This document shows, in pieces, positions 54,972 through 63,904 of a DNA stretch of 64,000 bases; position 1 is the first letter of the stretch; each line of letters opens with the position of its first letter. Where the stretch lies: positions 1 to 64,000 of the forward strand of contig JAGKXB010000002.1 in NCBI GenBank assembly GCA_021151485.1, in the 5' to 3' direction. Both the position numbers and the translations under genes were made by a program. Source of the stretch: Oxalobacteraceae bacterium (GTDB lineage: Bacteria; Pseudomonadota; Gammaproteobacteria; Burkholderiales; Burkholderiaceae_D). The notes below the pieces were generated by a model. That model did not search any database and was not told the DNA's origin. It was given only the letters and a program-made list of their open reading frames with translations.

Positions 54972-57900
54972 GCCATTTGTCCGCAGACCGGTCGCCACCG
55001 TATTGCTGACCGTGGGGTTGGCGCTGGCGGGCATTGGGGCGTTTTTCACCTTGCCGGTGTCGCCATTGCCGCAAGTGGATTTTCCGACGATTTCAGTCAG
55101 CGCTTCTTTGCCTGGTGCAAGTCCAGACACTATGGCGACCAGCGTGGCTACGCCATTGGAGAGGCGTTTGGGCGTGATCGCTGGTGTCAATGAAATGACA
55201 TCCAACAGCGGCAATGGTTCCGCACGTATCAGTTTGCAGTTCGATTTAAGCCGCAAGATTGATGCTGCGGCACGGGAAGTACAGGCGGCGATTAATGCTT
55301 CACGCGCTGATTTGCCCGCTACGCTGAAAAGCAATCCAACCTACCGCAAAGCCAATCCATCCGATGCGCCGATTATCATTTTGGCCTTGACCTCCAAAAC
55401 ACGTTCGCCTGGTCAGGTGTATGAGGCGGTGTCGAATCTGGTGCAGCAAAAACTGGCACAGGTCGATGGCGTCGGTGATGTTGAGCTGGGCGGTGGTTCG
55501 CTGCCAGCAGTGCGCGTCGAGTTGTTGCCATTTGCGCTGAATCGTTACGGCGTCAGTATGGAAGACGTACGAGCGGCGATTCAAGCTGGTAGTGCCAATC
55601 GGCCCAAAGGCGCGATTGAGGGCGATGAAAAACGGCTGCAAATTTATTCTCAAGTCGGCAATAGCGCCAACCGACCAGTGGCGGCGGATTATCGCAGCTT
55701 GGTCGTCGCATGGCGTAATGGTGCGGCGATTCGTTTGGATGACGTGGCAGAAGTCAAAGATGGCGTGGAAGACCGGCGCACGCTAGGTTTGTTCAATGGC
55801 GAACCAGCCGTCATCGTACTGGTGACGCGTCAGCCTGGCGCCAATGTGATTGCAACCGTGGATGGCGTGCGTGCGCTGTTGCCTGAATTGCAGGCGCAAT
55901 TGCCGCAGGATGTGAAGCTGCAAGTCGCGTCGGACAGTACCAATTCCATCCGCTCATCGCTGCATGAAATCGAGATGACGCTGTTGATTTCGATCGTGTT
56001 GGTGGTGCTGGTGGTCAGTGCCTTTTTACGCAGCGCCCGTGCAACCATTATCCCGACCGTGGCAACTATCGTCTCCTTATTGGGGACGTTCGGCGTGATG
56101 TATTTAATGGGTTTTTCGCTGAATAATTTGACGCTGATGGCCCTGACGGTGGCCACCGGTTTCGTGGTGGATGATGCGATTGTGGTGCTGGAAAATACCA
56201 GCCGCCATATCGAACAAGGCATGGAACGTTTTCAAGCTGCTTTGCTAGGCGCGCGTGAAGTGGGCTTCACCGTGTTGTCGATTAGTTTGTCGTTGGTGGC
56301 AGTCTTTATTCCACTCTTATTCATGGGCGGGCAGATTGGGCGTTTGTTCCGTGAATTTGCGTTGACCTTGTCGGCAGCAGTATTGATTTCCTTGCTGATT
56401 TCCTTAACCACCACGCCCATGATGTGTGCCTGGTTGCTGAAACCCGGTCATGACATGCGTCCTCCTGGCAGGATAGCGAGATTGTTTGAGGCGGGTTTCA
56501 ATCGTGTGCACAAGATTTATGAAGCTAGCCTGGATTGGGCTTTAAGCAATACCTGGTTGGTGATGATGATTTTGGTGGTGGTAGTTGGCTTGAACGTGTA
56601 TTTGTTTATGGCTGCGCCTAAGGGCTTCTTTCCGCAGCAGGATACGGGTCAGTTAAATGGCGGTTTGCGGGCTGACCAAAGTATTTCGTTTGAAGCCATG
56701 CAGAGCAAGTTGCGCCAGCTGGTGGCGATCATCAAGCGCGATCCGGCGGTGGATACGGTGGTGGGATTCACCGGTGGCGGGCGTGCGGGTGGTGGGTTTA
56801 TGTTCGTCAATCTGAAACCGGTTTCACAACGAAAAGACGGCGGCCAAGCTGTGATCGCCAGGCTGCGTCCACAGTTGGCAAAAGTGACCGGCGTGAGTTT
56901 GTTCTTGAATCCCGTACAGGATTTGCGTATGGGCGGACGGCAAAGCAATTCGACGTATCAGTACACCTTGAAAAGCGACAATATCGCCGACTTGCGTGCA
57001 TGGGCGAGCAAGCTGGCCGATTCGATGAAGCGTCAGCCAGCCTTGACCGATGTGGATACCGATCAGCAAGAAAATGGCGTCGAAACATTTGTCACCGTCG
57101 ACCGCGACAGCGCCGCACGTCTAGGCATCAGCTCGCGCGACGTCGACAACGCCTTGTACAACGGCTTTGGTCAGCGGCAAGTGGCGACGATTTATGGCGA
57201 ACTCAACCAATATCACGTGATCATGGAAGTCGCCCCGCAATACACGCGCAGCCCGGAAGCCTTGAACGATGTGTATGTGCCAGCGAAAAGTACGACGACC
57301 AGCAAAAGCACGACAACAACTTCTACGACAACTAGCACTGCCAGCAACGTCATCAATCCTGCATTGCGCGACCAATCGGGCGGACAAGCGCTCAGCACCA
57401 GTACCACCACCATGGTGCCTTTATCGGCATTCGCCAAGTTTGCTGAAAAATCGACCGCTTCTTCCATCAACCATCAGGATGCAGAACTGGCGACGACGGT
57501 TTCTTTCAATCTGGCTCAAGGCAGCACGTTGAGCGATGGGCAAGCCGCAGTCAAACAAGCGGAAGCCGACATCGGCATGCCGACCAATGTGCGTGGCAGT
57601 TTTCAAGGCACGGCGCGCAGTTTTCAGGAATCGCAAAATCAGCAACCTTTGCTCATTTTGGCGGCGTTGGTGGTGATTTATATCGTGCTGGGTGTGTTGT
57701 ACGAAAGCCTGGTGCATCCCATCACTGTGTTATCCACCTTGCCTTCAGCGGGCGTGGGTGCGGTGTTGGCGCTGCTGATGTTCAAGATGGAGTTTTCCAT
57801 CATTGCGCTAATCGGGGTGTTTTTATTGATCGGTATCGTCAAAAAGAACGCCATCCTGATCATCGATTTTGCCCTTGAAGCCGAGCGTGCGCGTGGCTTA

Positions 57901-58200
57901 TCGGCGTTGGAAGCCGTGCGTGAGGCTTGTTTATTGCGTTTCCGCGCGATTTTAATGACCACGTTGGCCGCTGCGCTGGGCGCGTTACCGCTGGCAATTG
58001 GTTTTGGCGAGGGTGCAGAATTGCGCCAGCCATTAGGCATTGCCATCATCGGTGGCTTGATTGCTAGTCAATTACTGACACTATTGACCACGCCAGTCGT
58101 GTATATCCTGCTCGACAAACTGCGCCGTCGCAGTCCTACCGAGCGCCAACTGAGTCGCACTAACGACGATCTGTCCGACCTGCAACCAACTTCACCATGA
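54958..58200 (+). CDS. mdtC: RND efflux transporter, MdtC type, with a Ser/Thr-rich insertion
   Basis: This pump of about 1080 residues is homologous to MdtB and has the [14 protein letters not shown] start of MdtC proteins, [18 protein letters not shown], and [23 protein letters not shown] use the GTG at 54958 after a GGAG; an ATG at 54946 is the alternative. A low-complexity Ser/Thr/Lys insertion lies in the second porter region (about residues 780-800) before [10 protein letters not shown]. Its TGA overlaps the ATG of the outer-membrane factor. Confidence 0.92.
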   Translation: MNLSEPFVRRPVATVLLTVGLALAGIGAFFTLPVSPLPQVDFPTISVSASLPGASPDTMATSVATPLERRLGVIAGVNEMTSNSGNGSARISLQFDLSRKIDAAAREVQAAINASRADLPATLKSNPTYRKANPSDAPIIILALTSKTRSPGQVYEAVSNLVQQKLAQVDGVGDVELGGGSLPAVRVELLPFALNRYGVSMEDVRAAIQAGSANRPKGAIEGDEKRLQIYSQVGNSANRPVAADYRSLVVAWRNGAAIRLDDVAEVKDGVEDRRTLGLFNGEPAVIVLVTRQPGANVIATVDGVRALLPELQAQLPQDVKLQVASDSTNSIRSSLHEIEMTLLISIVLVVLVVSAFLRSARATIIPTVATIVSLLGTFGVMYLMGFSLNNLTLMALTVATGFVVDDAIVVLENTSRHIEQGMERFQAALLGAREVGFTVLSISLSLVAVFIPLLFMGGQIGRLFREFALTLSAAVLISLLISLTTTPMMCAWLLKPGHDMRPPGRIARLFEAGFNRVHKIYEASLDWALSNTWLVMMILVVVVGLNVYLFMAAPKGFFPQQDTGQLNGGLRADQSISFEAMQSKLRQLVAIIKRDPAVDTVVGFTGGGRAGGGFMFVNLKPVSQRKDGGQAVIARLRPQLAKVTGVSLFLNPVQDLRMGGRQSNSTYQYTLKSDNIADLRAWASKLADSMKRQPALTDVDTDQQENGVETFVTVDRDSAARLGISSRDVDNALYNGFGQRQVATIYGELNQYHVIMEVAPQYTRSPEALNDVYVPAKSTTTSKSTTTTSTTTSTASNVINPALRDQSGGQALSTSTTTMVPLSAFAKFAEKSTASSINHQDAELATTVSFNLAQGSTLSDGQAAVKQAEADIGMPTNVRGSFQGTARSFQESQNQQPLLILAALVVIYIVLGVLYESLVHPITVLSTLPSAGVGAVLALLMFKMEFSIIALIGVFLLIGIVKKNAILIIDFALEAERARGLSALEAVREACLLRFRAILMTTLAAALGALPLAIGFGEGAELRQPLGIAIIGGLIASQLLTLLTTPVVYILLDKLRRRSPTERQLSRTNDDLSDLQPTSP

Positions 58201-59612
58201 GCATTGCCATGCGACTATCTTTGCCTCCTTTTAAATCCATGACTATCGCCGTTGCCATCGCACTTGCCTGCATGGCGAGCGGTTGCGCCATCGGCCCGCA
58301 ATATCAAACGCCATCCGCGCCAATTTCGCAAACTTACAAGGAGAGCGGTGCCTGGATATCGGCCACGCCATCCGATGCGCAAGAGCGTGGTGCTTGGTGG
58401 ACTGTACTCAATGACTCGCAGCTGAATCAATTGATGTCAGCAGTAGACGTCTCAAATCAAAACATCGCCGCTGCGTATGCTGCCTATAAGCAAGCCAGAG
58501 CGCTGGTGGATCAACAGCGATCCGCGCTATTTCCCGTCGTGTCGTTGACGGGCAGCGGTGGCCGTAGTGCGAGTACTTCCAATACTGCCAACAATGTACA
58601 ACTCAGCATAGGCAGCACCTGGGAACCTGACGTCTGGGGTCGTTTAGGGCGCAGTGTGGATGGCGCCAGCGCCAGTGCCCAAGCCAGCGCCGCCGATTTA
58701 GCCGCCGCGCGTTTATCCGTGCAGGGCGAGTTAGCCGTGAATTATTTTTCCCTACGCCAAACCGATGCTCAACGTAAGTTGCTAGCCGATACCATTACTG
58801 GCTACCAGCGCGTGTTGCAGATCACGCAAAACCGCTACGCCGCCGGCATTGCTGTCAAAACCGACGTGCTGCAAGCGCAAACCCAACTCGCCAATGCGCA
58901 AGCCGATGCCGTTGGCCTTGAACGATCCAGAGCGCAGTTGGAACACGCCATCGCCGTATTGATAGGCAAAGCGCCGGGCGATTTCACCTTAGCACCAGCC
59001 AATTGGCAGCCAACAGTATTAACTATCCCCCCCGGCATGCCATCCACCTTGCTACAACGCCGCCCCGATATCGCCGCCGCCGAACGCCGCGTCGCTGCCG
59101 CTAACGAACAAATCGGCATTGCGCAATCTGCTTTCTTCCCCAACCTAGGCCTAAACGCCTCCTACGGCACCAGCGCCAGCAACGTAGCCGATTTGTTCAG
59201 CGTTCCCACCAGCGTATGGTCGCTAGGCCTATCCGCCGCACAAACAGTCTTCAACGCCGGCGCCACCAACGCCAAAGTCGCCAGTGCTCAAGCCGCTTAT
59301 GACGAAGTCGTCGCCCGCTATCGCCAAACTGTGCTAGCCGCTTTCCAGCAAGTAGAAGACCAACTCGCCGCAACCCGCGTCCTGGCGCAACAAGAAGAAC
59401 TACGACAACAAGCCTCCAAAGCCGCCAACGAGGCGCAAAAGCAAATGCAAAACCGCTACCAAGCCGGCCAAGTCAGCTACACCGAAGTCGTCACAGCCCA
59501 GGCGACAGCACTCAGCGCACAACGTGCACTGGTGCAATTGCAGGCTGATCGGCAAGTGGCGACGGTGTCGTTGATACAGGCGTTGGGTGGAGGGTGGCGG
59601 GTGGGGCGGTGA
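58197..59612 (+). CDS. RND outer-membrane factor lipoprotein (NodT family)
   Basis: This 471-residue TolC-like outer-membrane channel has a lipobox MASGC (lipid Cys30), then IGPQYQTPSAP, and two OEP domains, with WEPDVWGRLGRSVDGA, LLQRRPDIAAAERRVAAANEQIG and RYQAGQVSYTEVV. It completes the tripartite pump with MdtABC. It starts at the ATGA overlap with mdtC. The 3' half is markedly GC-rich with mainly C-ending codons, unlike the preceding chromosome. Confidence 0.93.
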   Translation: MSIAMRLSLPPFKSMTIAVAIALACMASGCAIGPQYQTPSAPISQTYKESGAWISATPSDAQERGAWWTVLNDSQLNQLMSAVDVSNQNIAAAYAAYKQARALVDQQRSALFPVVSLTGSGGRSASTSNTANNVQLSIGSTWEPDVWGRLGRSVDGASASAQASAADLAAARLSVQGELAVNYFSLRQTDAQRKLLADTITGYQRVLQITQNRYAAGIAVKTDVLQAQTQLANAQADAVGLERSRAQLEHAIAVLIGKAPGDFTLAPANWQPTVLTIPPGMPSTLLQRRPDIAAAERRVAAANEQIGIAQSAFFPNLGLNASYGTSASNVADLFSVPTSVWSLGLSAAQTVFNAGATNAKVASAQAAYDEVVARYRQTVLAAFQQVEDQLAATRVLAQQEELRQQASKAANEAQKQMQNRYQAGQVSYTEVVTAQATALSAQRALVQLQADRQVATVSLIQALGGGWRVGR

Positions 59613-59619
59613 GGATGTT

Positions 59620-60198
59620 TTAAGTATCGTATGCCCCAGCTAAGATTTCCCTTTGCCGTTGCCGTGACCGCAAGTTTGAAATACGTTCAAGGAGTTTGAT
59701 CTTGCTGTCTGCCTTCATTTTTGCATGCTCTGACATACAGTCCACCAGCGCTTCCAATCCATCCACATCAAGGACGCGGATGAACTCTTTATCCTTATTG
59801 ACGAACACGAGTGCGTTTTTCTTGCGATCTAGTAATTCGATAACATTGTTGAGAGTGCCAGGGCTTTTTGCATCCCAAATCATGAGGCCATAGTCGGCAT
59901 CTTTGGCCATTTCTATGTCTTTAGCCGTGAAGTAGGCGCGTGAGCCTGGTGTGTGGTAGGTGGTGACACGATGAACAGGCCAATCTGCCACATTGTTACG
60001 GGGGCGTTCTCCAGTGCAATATACGGTTGTTTTGCTCGCACCATACTCTTTCAACAAGGATTGAATTGATGTATCAACCCCATCAGCATCACCGACCACA
60101 ACCTCATAATTCAAAGCTAAAACGTTAGCAATGCGCTCACGTACTTTGTCATCAATGTTTTTGATGGTCATAGAGCCAGCAATGAAAACGGTAGTCAT
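59620..60198 (-). CDS. SLOG-domain protein of unknown function
   Basis: This 192-residue protein has a Rossmann-like SLOG fold of the YspA/DprA/LOG superfamily: first strand TVFIAGS, then VVVGDADGVDTSIQ (a nucleotide-pocket motif), TVYCTGERPRNN, and AKDADYGLMIWDAKSPGT. The Lys/Arg-rich C-terminal helix is extra. No PGGxGTxxE LOG catalytic motif is present, so hydrolysis is unproven. SLOG domains bind nucleotides or nucleotide-like signals. The ATG at 60198 follows the phosphoribosyltransferase stop by one base, so the two proteins are almost certainly coupled. Confidence 0.7.
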   Translation of the reverse strand: MTTVFIAGSMTIKNIDDKVRERIANVLALNYEVVVGDADGVDTSIQSLLKEYGASKTTVYCTGERPRNNVADWPVHRVTTYHTPGSRAYFTAKDIEMAKDADYGLMIWDAKSPGTLNNVIELLDRKKNALVFVNKDKEFIRVLDVDGLEALVDCMSEHAKMKADSKIKLLERISNLRSRQRQREILAGAYDT

Positions 60199-60199
60199 G

Positions 60200-60781
60200 T
60201 CAGTCTTTCCGAGTGAGTGCGACAACGTAGATATTCCCAATTCTCTCATAGCTGGCAAGAAGTGCGCACGCAGCTTCGATGGAAGCGCCTGTTTGATACA
60301 AGTCATCGATTAGCAGTACGTTGACTGAGCCGATACCTTGCAGCTCCCCATTTAAGCTCAATTTTCCTTTTAATGCCGCGATACGCTCGTCACGTCCTTG
60401 GATATCTTTCAAAGAATTTCCAGCAGATTTAATTAACCACGAATCATGCCAAGGTTTACCAGTGAGCATAGCGAGCTGTTGCGCAATCAACTGAACCGGT
60501 TGTACCTTGCGAGTGGTGCTAGCCGCCATTGGAATAATCACATCAACTTCGTCGAATTTATCGAAAACGTTTTTATAGATCGCTGAGGCCAGAACCTGAG
60601 CTTGATTCGTATCACCTTTGTACTTTAGCTGATACACAGCCTCGCCGATTTCAGAGCGTTTATTGTCAAATTGCATGTGTCCGTATTGGTCTTCGCCAAT
60701 CGCAGTGCTAGATAACATATGCTTGTCGAGCGTAAATCCTAGATCCCAGTTACCGATGATTTTCTTCACTATGGTCTTCAT
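60200..60781 (-). CDS. ComF/PRTase-fold phosphoribosyltransferase-like protein
   Basis: This 193-residue protein has a type I phosphoribosyltransferase fold. The PRPP loop VNVLLIDDLYQTGAS is the signature, and EVDVIIPMAASTTRKVQPVQLIA provides the N-terminal half. The start IGNWDLGFTLDKH carries a Tyr/Gly pattern seen in predicted nucleotide-handling relatives. Its base is unknown. The ATG at 60781 has an AGGAAA ribosome binding site; an upstream in-frame ATG at 60856 is rejected. It is the first gene of the two-gene pair and lies 138 bp from the 3' end of tRNA-Arg. Confidence 0.7.
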   Translation of the reverse strand: MKTIVKKIIGNWDLGFTLDKHMLSSTAIGEDQYGHMQFDNKRSEIGEAVYQLKYKGDTNQAQVLASAIYKNVFDKFDEVDVIIPMAASTTRKVQPVQLIAQQLAMLTGKPWHDSWLIKSAGNSLKDIQGRDERIAALKGKLSLNGELQGIGSVNVLLIDDLYQTGASIEAACALLASYERIGNIYVVALTRKD

Positions 60782-60918
60782 GACTTTTCCTGTTTTATAA
60801 AAGTCGATACATAATTTTGGTACGTTCAGTTTGCCCAAAGATGCCAAATAGCACATTGAAGTGCATCAAAGTGCATATCAATATGTAATTAGTATCTAGT
60901 CGAAATTATTGGGAAAAC

Positions 60919-60994
60919 TGGTGCGGCTGGCGGGGATCGAACCCACGACCCTTGGCTTCGGAGGCCAATACTCTATCCACTGAGCTACAGCCGC
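60919..60994 (-). tRNA. tRNA-Arg (anticodon CCG)
   Basis: The cloverleaf is complete on the minus strand. The acceptor GCGGCTG pairs with CAGCCGC, the anticodon stem TTGGC/GCCAA carries loop CTCCGAA (anticodon CCG), and the T loop is GTTCGATCC. The discriminator is A and the CCA end is encoded (60919-60921). It reads CGG codons. No second copy of its 3' end was seen nearby. Confidence 0.97.
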
Positions 60995-61147
60995 ATTAAG
61001 AAGAAAGCATCAAACAGGAAGATGAAGTGCTTAGGAGTGCTTTAATGAGCATTAAAGCGGTCGCAAGGATACCTTTTTTCTGATTTGTCGTCCATGAAAA
61101 ACGTTGGTAAAAATGTTGGTAAAACCATTGTTTAAGCCTGCTTGGCA

Positions 61148-61176
61148 TTCCAAATGGCTATTATTGCGTTTATAAT
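61148..61176 (+). promoter_or_regulatory. candidate promoter of the cytochrome c gene
   Basis: A perfect -10 TATAAT (61171-61176) has a weak -35 TTCCAA (61148-61153) at 17 bp. It is about 70 bp upstream of the cytochrome ATG. The poor -35 suggests an activator, if it is real. Confidence 0.4.
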
Positions 61177-61245
61177 CGCCGGTTTGGCGCAATTTTGCTG
61201 CCTATACGTGTTTATTACGTATTTGTTAATTGCATGAAGGAAATC

Positions 61246-62139
61246 ATGAGCGACTCACATAACGAAGAACATCAATCACCGATTAAAACCCCCAAGCAAC
61301 TGATTGCTGCAGTCGTGGCGGCTATTTTGGTTCCTATTATTTGCATCGTCTTATTGGTGCAATATGTTGCTAATGACAAAAAAGTAGGGATTGGGTCGGA
61401 CGCACAATCGACTGATGCCATTGCTGCGCGCATTAAACCTGTTGCCGATCACGGATTTACTTTCAAAGATGCCAATGGGCCTAAACAGTTACAAACAGCA
61501 GAAGCCGTGTACACCGCGGTATGTGCCGCTTGTCATGCGACGGGTGCTGCTGGTGCGCCAAAATTGGGCGATGCGAGTGCATGGTCGGCGCGTATTGCAC
61601 AAGGTTACGACACGTTGTTGAAACATGCGATACAAGGTTTGCGTGGCATGCCAGCTAAAGGTGGTGTACCCGATTTGGATGATGTTGAAGTAGCCCGTGC
61701 CGTGGTGTATATGGCGAATCAGAGTGGTGCGAAATTCAAAGAACCAGAAGTGAAGGCAAGTGCTACTGAGCCCGCTGCATCAGCATCCGCATCCGCTAGC
61801 GCATCATCTGCACCTGTTGTTGCATCTGCTAGTGCTTCTACCAGTGCGTCAGCCAATGCTGTACCAGCTGCGCCAGCTAAATTGGCTGCCGATGCTGGCG
61901 CGAAACTTTATCAAGCAAGTTGCCAGGCATGTCATGCTAGTGGTGCTGCTGGTGCTCCTAAGTTTGCTGATAAGGCTGCATGGGCGGCTCGTATTAAACA
62001 AGGAAATGCCGTGTTATATGACCATGCAATCAAAGGGTTTAATGGTAAAAATGGTGTGATGCCTGCTAAAGGTGGTTCTTCTGCTAGCGACGAAGAGGTA
62101 AAAGCGGCGGTTGATTACATGGTTAAGGCTGCTAAATAA
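61246..62139 (+). CDS. membrane-anchored dihaem cytochrome c (c5-like)
   Basis: This 297-residue protein has an N-terminal membrane helix (about 18-42, no cleavage site) and two class I cytochrome domains of the c5 type. Haem motifs are CAACH (Cys93, Cys96, His97) and CQACH (Cys226, Cys229, His230), each followed by an MPAKGG segment with the Met ligand. An Ala/Ser-rich linker (about 175-205) joins the domains. It probably carries electrons in the periplasm to an oxidase. I use the ATG at 61246, preceded by AAGGAAA. A strong terminator follows. Confidence 0.92.
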   Translation: MSDSHNEEHQSPIKTPKQLIAAVVAAILVPIICIVLLVQYVANDKKVGIGSDAQSTDAIAARIKPVADHGFTFKDANGPKQLQTAEAVYTAVCAACHATGAAGAPKLGDASAWSARIAQGYDTLLKHAIQGLRGMPAKGGVPDLDDVEVARAVVYMANQSGAKFKEPEVKASATEPAASASASASASSAPVVASASASTSASANAVPAAPAKLAADAGAKLYQASCQACHASGAAGAPKFADKAAWAARIKQGNAVLYDHAIKGFNGKNGVMPAKGGSSASDEEVKAAVDYMVKAAK

Positions 62140-62176
62140 TTTAGATTAATCTGATTTTTTGTATGTGGTTTGGTAG

Positions 62177-62206
62177 GGGGTGAGTTTATAACTTGCCCCT
62201 TTTTTT
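62177..62206 (+). terminator. rho-independent terminator of the cytochrome c gene
   Basis: GGGGTGAGTT (62177-62186) pairs with AACTTGCCCC (62190-62199), with two G-T wobbles and a 3-nt loop, followed by seven T (62200-62206). It abuts the convergent TauE gene. Confidence 0.88.
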
Positions 62207-63008
62207 ATTGGTGATGAAAGGCAGCAATTCCCAACCATACAGCGACGAATAGCAGTAGCAAAGAAAGTCCTTTTTGTACAGTGGATGGAGGTATCTTTCG
62301 AATCAGTTTGCGGCCAACGAGCATACCAATTACGGTCGCCATCGTGAAAATTAGTGCAGCACGCCACGGAATGTTGGTTGAGTGGATGAGCGCACTTCCT
62401 ACTCCGCTTAAACTAACTAATGCTACGATCATGAGGGAAGTCGCCACGATAGCTTGTACAGACAGATCAGTAAACTTTCGCAACATCGGGGTAATTAAAA
62501 ATCCTCCGCCAACACCGAGAAGACCCGTCATCAATCCAGTGGCACCACCTATAGACGCAAGCAGCATGGCAGTTTGAATCGACCAAATGAGTTTTCCGGA
62601 GTCGGCGTTGATTCTGATCGTTGCTGGTGGTTGGTCTAGTGCGCTAGAGCATTGTGATGGGGAGTGTTGATAGAGGCGGTAGGCGATCAATAACATGATG
62701 CAGGCAAAGCAGCCTTGTAATAAGGCTTGAGGTAGTTGATGCGCAATCAATTGCCCAAGGTATACAAAAGGAAATCCACTCATTGCAATCAATATCGCAG
62801 CCTTGTATCGAACTTGTCGATTTCGCAAACCATCTAGTGAACCAACGCTAGCACTGATAGCGACAGCGATCAAAGCAACTGGTGCAGCTTGTTGCATGTT
62901 CCAACCCATTCCTATGGAAAGTGCAGGTACTGCCAGGATACCGCCGCCGGCACCTGTCAAGCCTAGAATGGCGCCGACCAATGCACCTAGTATGGCACTT
63001 AGGAACAT
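62205..63008 (-). CDS. sulfite exporter TauE/SafE family protein
   Basis: This 267-residue protein is predicted to have eight membrane helices in two TauE repeats. Each half has a Gly-rich loop (GLTGAGGGILAVPAL and TGLLGVGGGFLITPML). The family exports or imports small sulfur anions such as sulfite or sulfoacetate. Here it is the last gene after two YeeE/YedE genes, overlapping the nearer one by 10 bp, which suggests a role in handling sulfide-derived anions. Confidence 0.88.
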   Translation of the reverse strand: MFLSAILGALVGAILGLTGAGGGILAVPALSIGMGWNMQQAAPVALIAVAISASVGSLDGLRNRQVRYKAAILIAMSGFPFVYLGQLIAHQLPQALLQGCFACIMLLIAYRLYQHSPSQCSSALDQPPATIRINADSGKLIWSIQTAMLLASIGGATGLMTGLLGVGGGFLITPMLRKFTDLSVQAIVATSLMIVALVSLSGVGSALIHSTNIPWRAALIFTMATVIGMLVGRKLIRKIPPSTVQKGLSLLLLFVAVWLGIAAFHHQ

Positions 63009-63427
63009 TGGCGATGCAGATAACGCTCTGCTAGTCTAAATAAAACCATACCAGCAAGCATTGCCAGCACAAACAGGGTAGCTTTGGGTTGGCCAGTAGC
63101 CATGGATACCAAAGCTGGGCCTGGGCAAAATCCTGCGAGACCCCACCCAGCTCCAAAAAGTAAGGATCCAATAATCAAACGCTTATCGATTTTTTTGGAT
63201 GTGGGGAGGTGAAGTGGCCCTCCCAGGAAACTGGTTGTGCGTTTTTTTGCAACGGCGAAGGCAAAAAAACCAACCGTAATTGCACCGATCATCACAAATG
63301 CTAACGATGGGTCCCACACTCCAAATAAATCCAAGAAACCAATCACTTTACCTGGGTCTGTCATGCCTGACAGCATAAGACCAATGCCAAATAGTAATCC
63401 GACCAAAAATTCAATAACCCGATTCAT
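62999..63427 (-). CDS. YeeE/YedE-type half transporter (DUF6691, PmpB-like)
   Basis: This 142-residue protein has about four helices and the conserved FCPGPALVSMATG motif with its Cys. It resembles one half of the YeeE/TsuA thiosulfate transporter or the PmpB subunit. It follows the second YeeE half by 19 bp and overlaps tauE. The two small halves presumably assemble into one permease. Confidence 0.85.
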   Translation of the reverse strand: MNRVIEFLVGLLFGIGLMLSGMTDPGKVIGFLDLFGVWDPSLAFVMIGAITVGFFAFAVAKKRTTSFLGGPLHLPTSKKIDKRLIIGSLLFGAGWGLAGFCPGPALVSMATGQPKATLFVLAMLAGMVLFRLAERYLHRQCS

Positions 63428-63446
63428 ATTGTTTTTCCCGTGTTAA

Positions 63447-63893
63447 TTATTGAGCGATGAATACATGGCGTAGAAGAAAAACAGTGAGAAAACCTGTTGC
63501 CATGAAACTGATGGTGGCTACCAATGAACGTGGAGAAAGACGCGATAGTCCACAAACGCCGTGACCACTTGTACAACCTAAGGCATATCTGGTTCCAAGA
63601 CCTACCAGCAAACCAGCGATTAGGATAGATCCGTTATCTGCATGGATGCGCGGTATGAATATCAGGCTGGTGGGAGCTAGTACATAAAATGCAGTTGGTG
63701 CAGTAAGCATGCCAAGGAGAAATGTCATGCGCCAACTTATATCGTTCTTTTTGAGTGGTAATAAACCACCAATAATCCCACTAATACCCAGAATGCGACC
63801 GTTGAGTAAGATGAATAGGGAGGAGGCGACTCCAATGAATACACCACCTGCGAGGGATTGCCATGGGGTGAAATGCAACCAATCAATGAGCAT
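63447..63893 (-). CDS. YeeE/YedE-type half transporter (PmpA-like)
   Basis: This 148-residue protein has about four helices and the motif GCTSGHGVCGLSRLS, where two Cys mark the YeeE family and probably handle persulfide or thiosulfate sulfur. It has an AAAGG ribosome binding site. It is the first transporter gene after the ArsR-type regulator, separated by a short spacer. Confidence 0.86.
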   Translation of the reverse strand: MLIDWLHFTPWQSLAGGVFIGVASSLFILLNGRILGISGIIGGLLPLKKNDISWRMTFLLGMLTAPTAFYVLAPTSLIFIPRIHADNGSILIAGLLVGLGTRYALGCTSGHGVCGLSRLSPRSLVATISFMATGFLTVFLLRHVFIAQ

Positions 63894-63904
63894 GATGGAT
63901 ACCT

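Noticed and set aside
61103..61124. Two GTTGGTAAAA copies 12 bp apart upstream of the cytochrome gene
   Set aside because: The repeat is short and AT-rich and lies in a small 13-codon ORF with no ribosome binding site. It could be chance, and no binding-site family matches.
60919..61245. Search for an attachment-site repeat or integrase around tRNA-Arg
   Set aside because: I found no second copy of the tRNA 3' end near 59600-60200 and no integrase in the window. A mobile origin for the SLOG/PRTase pair is therefore not claimed.
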